Of a stretch of 64,000 nt of DNA, positions 43,947 to 55,699 are shown in pieces (the first letter of the stretch is position 1; every line of letters begins with the position of its first letter). The stretch spans positions 7,690,501 through 7,754,500 of the forward strand of contig OX344763.1 in NCBI GenBank assembly GCA_947034895.1. Reading direction: 5' to 3'. The notes below the pieces were generated by a model. That model did not search any database. It was not told where the DNA came from and saw only the letters and a program-made list of their open reading frames with translations. The stretch comes from Rhytidiadelphus loreus. Its lineage: Eukaryota; Streptophyta; Bryopsida; Hypnales; Hylocomiaceae. The position numbers and the translations under genes were made by a program.

Positions 43947-45838
43947 CTATATATTATCATTGCTACCTCCCTCGGAAAGACGCGACGAACCCTCTTTATC
44001 CTTCAGCCTTGCACTTGCACAGCGTGTTTGAGGACCAAGACTGCCCTCACTCATAGGCCCCCTGGACGCAGCTTCCATGTCTACTGCGGAAAAGTGTCGT
44101 TTCGTATCCAAAGAGTAGTCATCCTCGTCTTCAATCTTCCGTTTATTCTTCCGTTTTGGAGTCAAATCCACGTCTTCTGCCTTCAACGCTCTCAAAGCAG
44201 CATCCACTTTATCTACCAAAAAGTTGACCACGTCATCATCATTTTTCATGGAAAACCACTTTGGTTCTTCTCCCCCCACTAAAAATGCCCTCCAATGCAT
44301 TATGATTTCGCCCATCCTCTTATCAAATGCCCCCGCCACCTCCACCATTGAATTTTCTGTGCTTGATTGCCCATCTAGTTCCACAAAGGCACGAACTTGT
44401 GCAGCTTCCTCCAACTTTGATAAAAACAGGGCCCTCCCTAGCAAAGTGTGATTGTAATCCCCGTATTGCTCATTAAACTCTTGTGTAGGCTCCACCTCTA
44501 TCCAATTGCCATCTAGTCCTTTCTTCACTTCCTTTTCGGGAAATCGAAAGAATTTGTGGTGTTGCATGCTCCAATGGCCCCCCATACTACGACAAAACAC
44601 TTCTCGATCCTCCTCGTTGGCAATACCTCTAGCTCGCAACTCCACCTCTTGATCATGGATCATCCACACCAAGGAATCTATCGGCACCTCCGATGATTCG
44701 TATAGCCCATGTGTAGAATTTACCGAATCCCACGTTAGACTTTTTCCCCAATGCGCATAATTTTGAAATTTGAATGGCGCTTGGTCTAATGGAAGGGTCC
44801 ATCGATTGTATTCACGGCCGGGGGGCATAGCTTCCAAGATCCCGAGCATTTCGTAGAACCTAGGAGGCAAGGGAGAACGATACTCGGGACACACCGAACG
44901 AATAAGGGATGCTCTGACGATGCATGTGACGTGGAAAGTGTGGGGACATTGGCCCATGGTGAGGGCTCCCTCGGACCCAAAATGAACTCGACAAAGGCTA
45001 CAATGACCCTCCAATATTAAGGCCGAAGGATCACAAGCATGCACCATTGTCTTGTCATTTTTCTTGATGTGTGCCGAAAGCGTGGGATAAGGGACCCAAC
45101 CTTCTTCTAGTTCCAAGGCCCAATTAATGGAGGCCACCTCTTCCTTCTTTGTGTAGTTCAAACGCTCGAACATTGCATCCATGTCTCCCCAATATGTGAT
45201 TTCGGTGGACCCCGTTGGATGTAAATCAAACATCTTCTTCAAACGCCAAAGAGAGGACTCCACGCTATCGCATTCTTCATCCGACTTCATTGCCAATTTG
45301 AGTAGCCCTTTCATTGCTCGTGATATTACAGACGGTTTGTCTTCGAGTTTTTGCACCCATGCCAACCATCGAGAGTCCAAAGTGCCCTTCGGCATACATT
45401 CATCCAATTGCACTATCCGTTGCAATCGTTTAAACTTGGCCTTCAAACGCGTGTTTTCTTCGGTGACCTCGTTCAATTTTTGCTTCAATTCTTTGACCTC
45501 ATTGCTTTCCGTTTGCATGGAAGCATCGTAGAATGTGGAATTAGTATCACCGATGGGGGTCAAATACAACAAATCTGGATTGTTGTTTTCCTCAATGCCA
45601 TCTAGTCTGTCCTCCACTTTCTCCTTTCCCTTCTCAACAACCACTCACCTTCTCAGATTTTCTTCTTCAACGCTACAATTTCGTACTCCAAGTCTTCAAT
45701 AAACTTCCTTTGGAAAAGCAATGTATTATGTCGACGCTCTGATTGAGCCTCCAATGTCTCTAGCTTCTCTTTCAATTTCGAAGCATCCGCCGCCAACTTG
45801 AGATTCTCAACATTAATACCCTTATACTTCTTGATCTC
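43947..45838 (-). pseudogene. Coiled-coil and RING-like protein, cut by an LTR
   Basis: The main frame (45644-43947, no internal stop) has a coiled coil (VKELKQKLNEVTEENTRLKA) and then a RING-like finger: CSLC, QCPHTFHVTC, VCPEYRSPLPPRFYEMLG. The last zinc-binding position, expected as CPxC, is Tyr, so the finger is probably broken. A C-terminal region with WIEVEPTQEFNEQYG and a basic KRKNKRKIEDEDD tail follows. Upstream (45838-45655) a second coiled-coil stretch (EKLETLEAQSERRHNTLLFQ) is open in another frame and ends at a TGA just before, so a frameshift lies near 45645-45655. The gene is truncated at 45839, where an LTR-like unit begins. Function is unknown; a transposon-associated gene is likely. 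Confidence 0.55.
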
Positions 45839-47595
45839 TGTGAGCCCTCAAGTTGGCACTTGGAACTCTGAACTTATTTTTCGCGATTTTTAGTTAATTT
45901 TTGAGTGAAAAATAGGAAAAAACATATAAAAATACAATTATTGTGGGTTTTGGTAGAAGTCCCTACCAAAGGGGGGTGTCATGGCCTTAAATGCGTGAAA
46001 CACGTAAGACGTTACATTTTCACTAAATTTAGGTCTTATTAGTATAAATAAGTAGTTAAGTCAGTAATTCCGAGCGATGTGAGAATTTGAGAGTTAACTA
46101 GTCCTAGTGTCATGTTCATGTAATACAACAGCTATAAGTATACATGTAACAAACTAGTTAAAAGTTAGAGTCTAGTCCGAGTCAGTCCAAATCCAACTCG
46201 AAAGAGTTAGATTTATTGTTTGCAGGTAATTTTGAGAAAGACAGTCATTCGCAGATCAAGATGGAGGAAATGATGATTGGAACATACAGAAAGGTGCTTT
46301 TCTAGGTCAAAGCATGCCAGGAGGTCAAATAGAAGCCCAATCATCCAAGATTCCCCCGGTATCAAGAATAATTTCCCCCCCGGGTGGAAATTATTAAAGA
46401 ATTGCTAAAAATAGCATTCTTATTGGAGATTTGGTTTTGCCCTTAGTTGATGGACATCTTGTAGAAGATTGCCCAAAAGTTTCGGGATTTTACAAAACTC
46501 CACGATGACTCCATGGGAAGTCAACCGCTTAAAACTGCATTCGTAAATTCCTAGAAATTACCAATGTTGCGGTAAAATCTCACTAAAAATTAGGATAGTG
46601 TTTTGTGTGCCAATAAAGAGCCCTGTCAAGTTTGAAGACATTCCGACATTCCCAAGTACTAGAATTAGGACCGACAGCGAATTTTACAAGAATTTACAAC
46701 TTGGCGGCGGGTTGACTGACGAACCAGGAGCTAGCGGTGTCCGAATGGAGCGTTTCAAGGGTCAATTCTTACTCCCACGAATATTCTAAACCACCCAAGA
46801 CCGACAGTTTCATCAAAAGATGCAAACTCCAAAAGTTAGCTTTTTAACTTTTGTTCTAAGTTACCGTGACTCAAAATTGCGCTTTAAAACGGCTGGAGAG
46901 GTAGGGGTAAGGGGTCCTTGAGGCTAATTGGGGTCTTCTGAACGCGATGGCGTGGTTTGTTTTCAGTTTCGAGTTGTCCCTCAAAAGATAGAGAGGGTCA
47001 GACCTTAGTTTGACTTTTAAAAGGTAATTTTTGATTAATCTGGGTTGATTTTGCAAATATCTCTTGTAAAATCGAAGATTGGATTTGCCCAAGATACTTG
47101 TCTTGCGTAAGAAGCCATCTTTTGGACTAAAGAAAGACAATTTAGAACTAACCCTAAATTAAAACACAAAATATCTTGGTTAATTAGGTAGATTTTCAAA
47201 ATATCTTTGGAAAAATCAAATATTTGATTTGGGAAAAGATTCTAAGGCCATTTAGGGCCTAGAAGGAACTCGCTTGAGAACCTTCCTTCCCATTAAACAA
47301 AGATTATTTTGAAAATACATTTAGGTAGTTTAGCAAATTATCTAGATTGAAAGTAAAAGATAATTTACGAACAACTTACCGGGGGGGGCCGGGAGCAAGT
47401 ATATAAGGCCCTTCCTCGAGGTTGTTTGTGACCCTCATTCTTTGTTTCATTCTTGTTGTTGCTCTTGTCGTGCTACCGACACTTGTCGGAGCACTTTTTA
47501 AGCCAAATTTTGGCTATTTTTTTCTATTTTTTTCTATTCTCTTGTACTTTGAAGGTCCGGAGGGCCCCTTCAAAGCTTTATTTCTTTTCTTGTTT

Positions 47596-47830
47596 GAATT
47601 TGGAGGCTTCAAGCCCCAAAACTTTGTTTTCCAAGAGTTTAGGTGGAGGAAATCCCCTAACTCTAGTGTTGTTTGTGTTAACTAACTTATTTCTTGAATT
47701 TGGAGGCTTCAAGCCCCAAAACTTTGTTTTCCAAGAGTTTAGGTGGAGGAAATCCCCTAACTCTAGTGTTGTTTGTGTTAACTAACTTATTTCTTGAATT
47801 TGGAGGCTTCAAGCCCCAAAACTTTGATAT
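47596..47830 (+). repeat. 100-bp direct repeats in left arm
   Basis: GAATTTGGAGGCTTCAAGCC recurs at 47596, 47696 and 47796, exactly 100 bases apart; the first two units are almost identical. The right arm has fewer, less regular copies (near 56350 and 56460). Confidence 0.85.
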
Positions 47831-48119
47831 TTTGGGAGTTGTGGGAGTAGTTCCCGAACTCTACTTTGATATTGTTGTTCTTTTGATACTAACCAACCAT
47901 TTGTGTGAATTGAGAATAGTCTGTGAACTTAAAACTTTAAAGCGGTAAAGCTAGACTTTGCCAAAAGGTTTTGAGCATCACCATGTGCCAAAACTCGTTG
48001 TATAACGGGTGTTTGGTTTGAATAGTTGCTAATGTTCGGTTAAACACTGTCATGTGTACCTCCTTTAAGAATTAAGTTTCAAAATACTAGTTTGGATCTT
48101 TGGATACTGGTTATTCCTG

Positions 48120-48625
48120 GAGTTGCTTCCGCACGGCGGAGCTTTGACTTTGAAACCTGGAAACGGGTACTTGAAACTTAAAGTTGTTAGTTAATTCCTG
48201 GGGTTGCTCCCACACGGCGGAGCTTTGACTTTGAAACCTGGAAACGGGTACTTGAAACTTAAAGTTGTTAGTTAATTCTTGGGGTTGCTCCCACACGGCG
48301 GAGCTTTGACTTTGAAACCTGGAAACGGGTACTTGAAACTTAAAGTTGTTAGTTAATTCCTGGGGTTGCTCCCGCACGGCGGAGCTTTGACTTTGAAACC
48401 TGGAAACAGGTATTTGAAACTTTAAAGTTGTCAGTTATTCCTGGGGTTGTTCCCGCACGGCGGAGCTTTGACTTTTAAATCCTGGAAACAGGTAGTTTTG
48501 AAAGTTAATTTCTTTTGTGTGGCCTAGGGTAACCCTGCACGGCGGAGCTTTGACTTTTAATAGTTAAAAATTTGCCATTGGAAACTTAGAATTATCTCAT
48601 ACGGCGAAGCTTTGACTTTAAGAAT
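48120..48625 (+). repeat. 81-bp repeats carrying CGGCGGAGCTTTGA, left arm
   Basis: The motif starts at 48134, 48215, 48296, 48377, 48458, 48540 and 48602; five units are spaced exactly 81 bases. Each includes CTGGGGTTGCTCCCGCACGG upstream and TTTGAAACCTGGAAACGGGT downstream. Confidence 0.88.
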
Positions 48626-48916
48626 AAAGAATTTGTGGAAAAGATTCTTTATTGAAATACATTTAAAGTCCAAACTTGCGTTGTTTAATTCTCTTTCAAT
48701 CTTGGACAAGTGGTGAAGGTATTTGGCCTCCACATTTGCCATTGTTTATTTGCTTACTAGAACTTCATTTTTTCATCTTAAAAATCCATAAAAGTTAGTT
48801 GGTTTTTATTTTCTTTTCATCAAATTGAGTTTCTTTTGTTTCTTTTAGAGGTTCATTTATTAATCGAAATTCCAAGTTTTAAGTTATTCAGTCCAGCATT
48901 CAAAAGGAGGACGAAA

Positions 48917-49070
48917 CAGCCCAGCAGTCGGAAGGAAGGCGGGACAGCCTAGCAGTCGGAAGGAAGGCGAGACAGCCAACAATCGGAAGGAAGGCGAGAC
49001 AGCCAGCAGTCGGAAGGAAGGCGGGACAGCCCAGCAGTCGGAAGGAAGGCGGGACAGCCCAGCACTTGGA
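48917..49070 (+). repeat. 28-bp minisatellite, left arm
   Basis: Five to six copies of CAGTCGGAAGGAAGGCGGGA plus CAGCCCAG, period 28 (for example 48929 and 48957). It occupies the place where the other arm has an unrelated repeat. Confidence 0.85.
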
Positions 49071-49199
49071 GGGAACGATCGGGAACAGACTAGACGGGGC
49101 GGACCAGTCGCCGACCAGTGAGGTGGCGACACGTGGAAGGGAGCTTGGGGAGCCGGCAGCAAGCAGCAGGGTCACTGTGACCAGTAACAGACCAGTCCT

Positions 49200-51209
49200 T
49201 TGAGCTGAAGCCAAGAGACCAGATCAGAAAGGAGGCCGGCCCTCAGAACTAATTAACAAGGCAGTCCAGAGTGCCATACCGACTCTGAAATTTTCCACAA
49301 ACAAAAATTGACCTCTTACAAATAAGAGCATGATTAAGCATAGGCGGTTGTTGCCACGCACAAAAATCTTTGCTTTTTGAGAGAAAATTTGAACACCAAG
49401 AATTTTCTTCACATCTCACAATTGTCCTAAACCACCATAGCTTGCCAAACAACAACAATCAAATAAGGCGTGAAGAGAAGGAACGGAATTATAAGAAGGA
49501 AGACGAAGTATCAAGATAAGCATCTTACTAATTAATTTGGTTGATTATTTTATTCTTTTCTTTGGCATCTTACTATTGAAATTGGAATTGTTTGGATTGG
49601 TTTATTCTTTTTACTATTCAATTGGGTTGTCGTTCATCCTTTTATTCCTTTTCCTATTCATCGATAGATTTGTTTTAGATTATTTAAGATTATTTTATTA
49701 GAATACTATTCATTCATTTGGTTTTAGTTATTAATTAGGATTCCAAAGCCGAATTAGTTGTTTGTTTGTAGTTTGGGGGATTTGTTTTATTAGGCCTAAT
49801 AAGCCAAAACAATAAAAACAAACAACAACTAATATCTTGGAATATTTAACAAAATAACTATTAAAAAATTGGCAAACGAATAAAACTACTATTCATTGAA
49901 AACTTGGGAAAAATGAATTAAATTTATCATTTAATTTAAATTCCTAAAATCAAAGGATTAGTTTTAAATTGCCAAAACTAACAAACTTGGACTTTTTAGA
50001 TAGGTTTAGAAACAATAATAACTAAGATTTCTTTCAAATTCATGAAAGACAATGGAGAATTTCGAGGAGACGATTATGATGGTGTTTTGCGATGATGGGA
50101 CGATCGACATTCTCGACACCAAGGTATGATTTCAAATTTTATCTTTTGTCTTTTCTTTTGCTTTCATTCTTTAAAAATTTAGATTAGAAAATTAAAACTA
50201 ACAAATTAACCATTAAGAATCCAATAGCTAGTAGAATTTAAATTGTTAGAAAACCTTTGAAATTTAACTAAAATCGTAAAGATAATAATTAGATTAACTT
50301 TGAATTAATTTGGAAAACGAAATAGTAATCTCATCCAAAAGAATCTCAAAAGGAATCTAATTTAATTTAGAAACTAGGGAATATTAGAATAATTAGGGGA
50401 AGTCAAAACCTAATTTATCTACTTATTCTCTTGAAAATTATTAAAGGAACAAATTCCATCCAACCAAGGGGAATTTTAATCCATTTAAAAGTTTTCACCT
50501 AAAAGTTCTAAATTCTTACTTTTTATCTTAACAAGAAGTTAATTAATCACTTTACTCAAAAAAACCATAAAACCCTAAAAAATCACTAAAATTAGAATAA
50601 TAACTTAGAATTAGGATTAATTAAAAACAATTAGGAATATTCTCAAGGCACAACTAGGGAATCTTTTGACACCATAATCTTTTAAAGAATCTTTTGAAGA
50701 TTCCAAATCCACCTTTTACTTTTAAAATTACTTTAATTTGAAGAATAAAAGTGTGGATGAAGATTTGACCTAGTTTTGGATGAAAAATCCTAAAATAGGT
50801 TAAAATTAGGTTTTCTCTAAAAATTCCATTAGATAACTTAATTAACCTTTCAACCCTGAAATTTGGATTTATTTCACATTAATTTGCTATTTGTAGTTGA
50901 CGGATGAAGTTTTTAGGATAGAATTAGGTACGAATTTCATCCACACATAACTTTCATTAGGAACATCAGAATCCAACTTGCTTTACCATTTTGGAAAGGG
51001 CAAATTGTATTCTTTGAATTAGTTTAGGTAAAATTTTAGTTTAGCTATAAGTTTAAATCACAATTAACTAATCCTTAACAACCTTTATTTCTTAACTATT
51101 AGAGTGTTTTGAAGTACTTAAATTAGGTAAAAATCAACATAACAAAGTGTCCATTGCTTGGAAGGCCAAAGAACACTACGTTTACATTTCACCCTTACAA
51201 TTTGCTAAC
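49200..51209. other. AT-rich leader and intron-like stretch of the left arm
   Basis: Apart from the ATG exon at 50052-50123, no gene is visible. The sequence is strongly AT-rich and mirrored in the right arm at about 53110-54900. Confidence 0.45.
50052..50123 (+). CDS. Conserved 24-codon ATG exon, left arm
   Basis: The frame MENFEETIMMVFCDDGTID ends ILDTK at AAG followed by GTATGA. It is an island of balanced composition within AT-rich DNA and is conserved in the right arm at 54276-54205 (minus). I infer a spliced first coding exon. Confidence 0.5.
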
Positions 51210-52670
51210 TTATGCCGCTAGAACCTGTGTGCAACTTTCTGACTTAAGGGTGGAGTTAGAAACACTCACAATCTCCTCTTGGTATTCATTCAAAACCTTC
51301 AAATCTGTAACCCGCTCGTCGAGAAATGGTGTCATAGATTGGTTGAACTTCACGAAGTCCAAGGCACCACTCAACAATTCAGGCGCTAATTTGGAAAAAT
51401 CCGTTGCAACTTCTTGCAGCCTTGGAGCGACTTCTACTACAAATTGAGCCGTAACTGCCAATTTTGATGCGGTCACCACAAAATCAGCCCATTGACTCTC
51501 GGAAGGCTCATCTTGGGTTTCCGCGCCTCCGTTACTCGTGCCATCCTCGTTGGTGTGCTCCATGTTCTTTAAACGTTCTTCGTGTGACCGCCACAAATGT
51601 GAACCTTTACATAAAGATTCTAATAATGCAACCGAGGGCATCCGACGAACAATTTGCCATTTTGATGTCCTCAATGATGACAAATGTGGATACTTGGAAT
51701 CGATAAATCCGCCAAGAATGGTCTCATTTGGCAGCACGCCATCCGATTGTTCTCCATGATGAGGTGAAGGATGCACCTCAACTCCTAGATTCAATGTCGG
51801 GCTCGGTGTCTTCGGCAAACTTTGCTTCGAAGTACTTGCCAAATGATTTAAAGCATTGTTGTCTATAAGATTCTGAATGGCAATTCCCGCATTAGCAACT
51901 TCTCCCTCAATGACATCATCATGACGTTCATGTGGTGCGGATGGGGCCACGTGCTCCACCATTGTTGTTCCATTTGGTGTGCATATCAAATCCGTTGGAG
52001 GAGTTAAAAATATGTCTCCCTCCACATGCTCGCCTTTGAAATCTTGTATTGCCGTACGGTTTTGTGTTGAAGCCAATTGCATTGCCGAACTTGTGACCTC
52101 CACGTCCTTGGTCATAGTCATTGTCATTGGTTTGACCTCTCTTTTGGATTTAAATGCCTCACTTGGCCCTGCTTGTGGATTGTACAAATCAGGAATATCT
52201 TTCCGATTACATTCAAGCACACGTGGAGCGTTCGTTGTCGTTGGAAACGTGCTCCAATCCACCTTGCGTGCCAATATCAATTCTGCATACACCATAGAAG
52301 CCAAGCTGTAGTTTATATACCCCTTGGACATTGCTTTATCCCCGAAGAGGGCCCGCCAAACTTCATGCGCTGGGTGAATGAAGTGCGCATTGTTGCAATT
52401 CCCTGGTTTGCAACAAAAACCACGAGTATGGATGATGTGGGCCTCCCTAGGCCACAACTTGTCGATGTGGTACATCTTCACATACTTCTTGCACGTTTTG
52501 GAGGACCAATATTCCGCTTCCTCTGCTTTCCAACCACCCTCTGCTTTGATGTTGGGATCATCTAAAATCTCATAGTGGAGCTCATGGGCGGTTCCCTTTG
52601 GTTTAGGCCTCCTACTATTGTCACCTCCGCCGGTCAACCCACCACTACCTTCAACGCCTTGACCACTCAT
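51210..52670 (-). CDS. Unrecognised 486-codon protein with Cys/His segment, between the arms
   Basis: The first ATG in frame is at 52670 (MSGQGVEGSGGLTGGGDNS). A conserved-looking region follows: WPREAHIIHTRGFCCKPGNC and NNAHFIHPAHEVWRALFG, with Cys/His residues that could bind zinc, then YINYSLASMVYAELILARKV. The rest is Ser/Thr-rich, ending in a helical part and QVLAA before TAA at 51210. No internal stops occur. The last 20 codons lie in the left arm and are duplicated, in opposite orientation, in the right arm (53053-53112). I do not recognise the family. Confidence 0.5.
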   Translation of the reverse strand: MSGQGVEGSGGLTGGGDNSRRPKPKGTAHELHYEILDDPNIKAEGGWKAEEAEYWSSKTCKKYVKMYHIDKLWPREAHIIHTRGFCCKPGNCNNAHFIHPAHEVWRALFGDKAMSKGYINYSLASMVYAELILARKVDWSTFPTTTNAPRVLECNRKDIPDLYNPQAGPSEAFKSKREVKPMTMTMTKDVEVTSSAMQLASTQNRTAIQDFKGEHVEGDIFLTPPTDLICTPNGTTMVEHVAPSAPHERHDDVIEGEVANAGIAIQNLIDNNALNHLASTSKQSLPKTPSPTLNLGVEVHPSPHHGEQSDGVLPNETILGGFIDSKYPHLSSLRTSKWQIVRRMPSVALLESLCKGSHLWRSHEERLKNMEHTNEDGTSNGGAETQDEPSESQWADFVVTASKLAVTAQFVVEVAPRLQEVATDFSKLAPELLSGALDFVKFNQSMTPFLDERVTDLKVLNEYQEEIVSVSNSTLKSESCTQVLAA

Positions 52671-52854
52671 GGTTGTCAACTTGAACTTGTCTCCAATTGA
52701 ATTTAAATAGTCACCAAAAGTATGTGTCTTCAATCCACCCAAGTTTCAATGAATGTTTGTATGTGAACCAATAATGATAGATGAATGACCCCACCTCTCC
52801 ACCATGTAGGAGCAACTGGCACAATGAAGCAACAGTAGCACATCCAACACGGTT

Positions 52855-53112
52855 GTGAGTCCTAGGAAGGAGAGGGAAGTGAGAAAAAACAAGAAGGCCT
52901 TCCGCCCTTATAGCCGTCCGAAACCAAACCTAAGATCGACCGCCATTGAACCTCCCCCGACCAATGCGAAGCGGACCCGAACGTCCGCTCAATCGGGCGG
53001 CCCATCGGTCTCCAAATCCACCGCTTCCGTCCGCTTTCCCGCCGCCGCCGTTGTGAGTGTTTCTAACTCCACCCTTAAGTCAGAAAGTTGCACACAGGTT
53101 CTAGCGGCATAA
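52855..53112 (+). CDS. Possible exon reading into the duplicated end
   Basis: A plus-strand frame (SPRKEREVRKNKKAFRPYSR, basic and Ser-rich) has no ATG and ends with the same SVSNSTLKSESCTQVLAA tail as the minus-strand gene. The shared part starts at GTGAGTG, which also matches a splice donor. It is more likely a product of the inversion than a real gene. Confidence 0.25.
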   Translation: MSPRKEREVRKNKKAFRPYSRPKPNLRSTAIEPPPTNAKRTRTSAQSGGPSVSKSTASVRFPAAAVVSVSNSTLKSESCTQVLAA

Positions 53113-54204
53113 GTTAATGGTTCAATTGGGTGAATGGTAAACTCAGTGTTCTTTGGCCTTCCAAGCAATGGACACTTTGTTATGTTGATTTTTACCTAAA
53201 TTAAGTGCTTCAAAACACTCTAATAGTTAAGAAATAAAGGTTGTTGAGAATTAGTTAATTGTGATTTAAACTTCTAGCTAAACTAAAATTCTACCTAAAC
53301 TAAATCAAAGAATACAATTTGCCCTTTCCAAAATGGTAAAGCAAGTTGGATTCTGATATTCCTAATGAAAGTTATGTGTGGATGAAATTCGTACCTAATT
53401 CTATCCTAAAAACTTCATCCGTCAACTAAAAATAGCAAAATAATATAAAATAAATCCAAATTTCAGGGTTGAAAGGTTGATTAAATGAACTAATGGAATT
53501 TTTAGAGAAAACCTAATTTTGACCTATTTTAAGATTTTTCATCCAAAATTAGGTCAAATCTTCATCCACTCTTTTATCCTTCAAATTAAAGTAATTTTAA
53601 AAGTAAAAGGTGGATTTGGAATCTTCAAAAGATTCTCTAAAAGATTATGGTTTCAAAAGATTCCTTAGTCGTGCCTTGAGAATATTCCTAATTGTTCTTT
53701 AATTAATCCTAATTCTAAGTTATTATTCTAATTTTAGTGAATTTTTAGGGTTTTATGGTTTTTATGAGTAAAGTGATTAATTAACTTCTTGTTAAGCTAA
53801 AAAGTAAGAATTTAGAACTTTTTAGGTGAAAACTTTTAAATGGATAAAAATTCCCCTTGGTTGGATGGAATTCCTTCCTTTAATAATTTTTGAGAGAATA
53901 AGTAGATAAATTAGGTTTTGACTTTCCCTAATTATTCTAATATTCCCTAAGTTCCTAAATTAAATTAGATTCCTTTTGAGATTCCTTTGGATGAGATTAC
54001 TATTTTGTTTTCCAAATTAATTCAAAGTTAATCTAATTATTATTTTTTACGATTTTAGAGAAATTTTCAAAGGTTTTCTAATAATTTAAGTTCTACTAGC
54101 TATTGGATTCTTAATGGTTAATTTTGTTAGTTTTAATTTTCTAATCTAAATTTTTAAAGAATGAAAGCAAAAGAAAAGACAAAAGATAAAATTTGAAATC
54201 ATAC

Positions 54205-54276
54205 CTTGGTGTCGAGAATGTCGATCGTCCCATCATCGCAAAACACCATCATAATCGTCTCCTCGAAATTCTCCAT
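54205..54276 (-). CDS. Conserved 24-codon ATG exon, right arm
   Basis: Same frame and donor as 50052-50123, in inverted orientation, identical in the residues read. Confidence 0.5.
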
Positions 54277-55079
54277 TGTCTTTCATGAATTTGGAAGCAA
54301 TCTTAGTATTCTTGTTTTTTAAACCTATCTAAAAAGTCCAAATTTGTTAGTTTTTTGGCAAATTAAAACTAATCCTTTGATTTTAGGAAATTAAATTAGA
54401 TGATAAATTTAATTCATTTTTCCCAAGTTTTCAATGAATAGTAGTTTTATTCAATTGCCAATTTTTTAATAGTTGTTTTGTTAAATATTCCAAGATATTA
54501 GTTGTTGTTTGTTTTTATTGTTTTGGCTTATTAGGCCTAATAAAACAAATCCCCCAAACTACAAACAAACAACTAATTTGGCTTTGGAATCCTAATTAAT
54601 AACTAAAACCAAATGAATGAATAGTATTTTTATAAAATAATCTTAAATAATCTAATTCAAATCTATCAATGAATAGGAAAAGGAATAAACGGATGAACGA
54701 CAATCCAAATGAATAGTAAAAAGAATAAAGCAATCCAAACAATCCCAACTTCAATAGTAAGATGCCAATTAAAACAATTAAATAATCAATCAAATTAATT
54801 AAGAAGATTCTCACCTTGATCCTTCGTTCTCCTTGGCCAACTTCTTATAATCCTTCTCTTTCCTTCACTTGTTGTTTTTTGTTGGATTGTTGTTGATGGT
54901 GAGCTATGGTGGTTTATAATACTCGTATTTTAAGCAAATTTTTTATGCTTGATTTTTCTTTCAAGAGCCAAAAATTTTGTGCGTGGCAACCACCACCTAG
55001 GCTTAGTTTTGCTTTATGAGTTATTATTTCCCTTCTCCCCGAATGAGAGTTCCTTGTGGACTCCCTGTGTCCCAACTGA

Positions 55080-55250
55080 TTGATTTGGAAGCCCAACAGA
55101 GACTCCCCGAACACCCAGCAGCAACCCCAACCACCCAGTAGAGACTCCCCGAACACCCAGCAGACCTCCGAACACCCAGTCAGACCCCCGAACACCCAGC
55201 AGACCCCCGAACGACCAGCGGGAGACCCCCGAACACCCAGCAAACCGACG
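55080..55250 (+). repeat. About 19-bp minisatellite, right arm
   Basis: Repeats of ACCCCCGAACACCCAGCAG-like units, degenerate and irregular. It sits about 3.0-3.2 kb from the LTR start, the same distance as the left arm's unrelated 28-bp repeat. Confidence 0.75.
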
Positions 55251-55699
55251 TCAGAGCGCGGCTCCTGGCGTCAGCGTACGACCTTCAGCAGCAGTCAGTC
55301 CTCTGCGGCAGTCAACCTTCTCAATGGTTTATCAAATCGGTTGGGAATGGGTTCTTATACCCTTCCAACTAATTTTGACAATTGTGATGGGTTAATCCAA
55401 ATTTTGGATGTTAATTTTCCCAAGTATAAATTTTAACCACAATTAATTGCGGATAATTTCAGGAAAACAATTTCCTTAAAAATAACAATGACAACTACTA
55501 AACTAATTTCTTTGAAATGGAGAATTTTGACTATGTATCTAGACTAATCTAAACAACTTTCTTCAATGATGCAATTGACCAGTTCCAACTACTACAGAAA
55601 AGAATTCCTTCACAAGAAATTTGATGCTGATTTACTTAAATTTCCTTGGTAAGGGTTTAAATTAAAATTTCACTGTATGGTTTAATTTTAATCTTTCAA

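Larger units (their letters stand above)
45839..51267 (+). mobile_element. LTR-like unit 2: left arm of a 12.4-kb inverted pair
   Basis: It begins TGTGAGCCCTCAAGTTGGC and is matched, as reverse complement, by 53053-58256. Parts in order: promoter with TATATAAG at 47400, 100-bp direct repeats (from 47596, 47696, 47796), seven CGGCGGAGCTTTGA sites, a 28-bp minisatellite, an AT-rich leader, the ATG exon at 50052, an intron-like AT-rich stretch, and the shared CCATTGCTTGGAAGGC segment. The arms differ in repeat copy numbers and by scattered substitutions, so this is not a simple assembly mirror. No target duplication flanks the pair. Confidence 0.75.

Noticed and set aside
46598..47140. Short ORFs conserved in both arms (46598-46789, 46871-47140; mirrored at 57288-57479, 56936-57157)
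   Set aside because: Conservation is explained by the inverted duplication itself; no start context or domain supports them.
47422..47948. Hydrophobic ORFs in the left arm, and their mirror at 56429-56623
   Set aside because: They fall in the transcribed leader and 100-bp repeats, change between arms, and show no domain.
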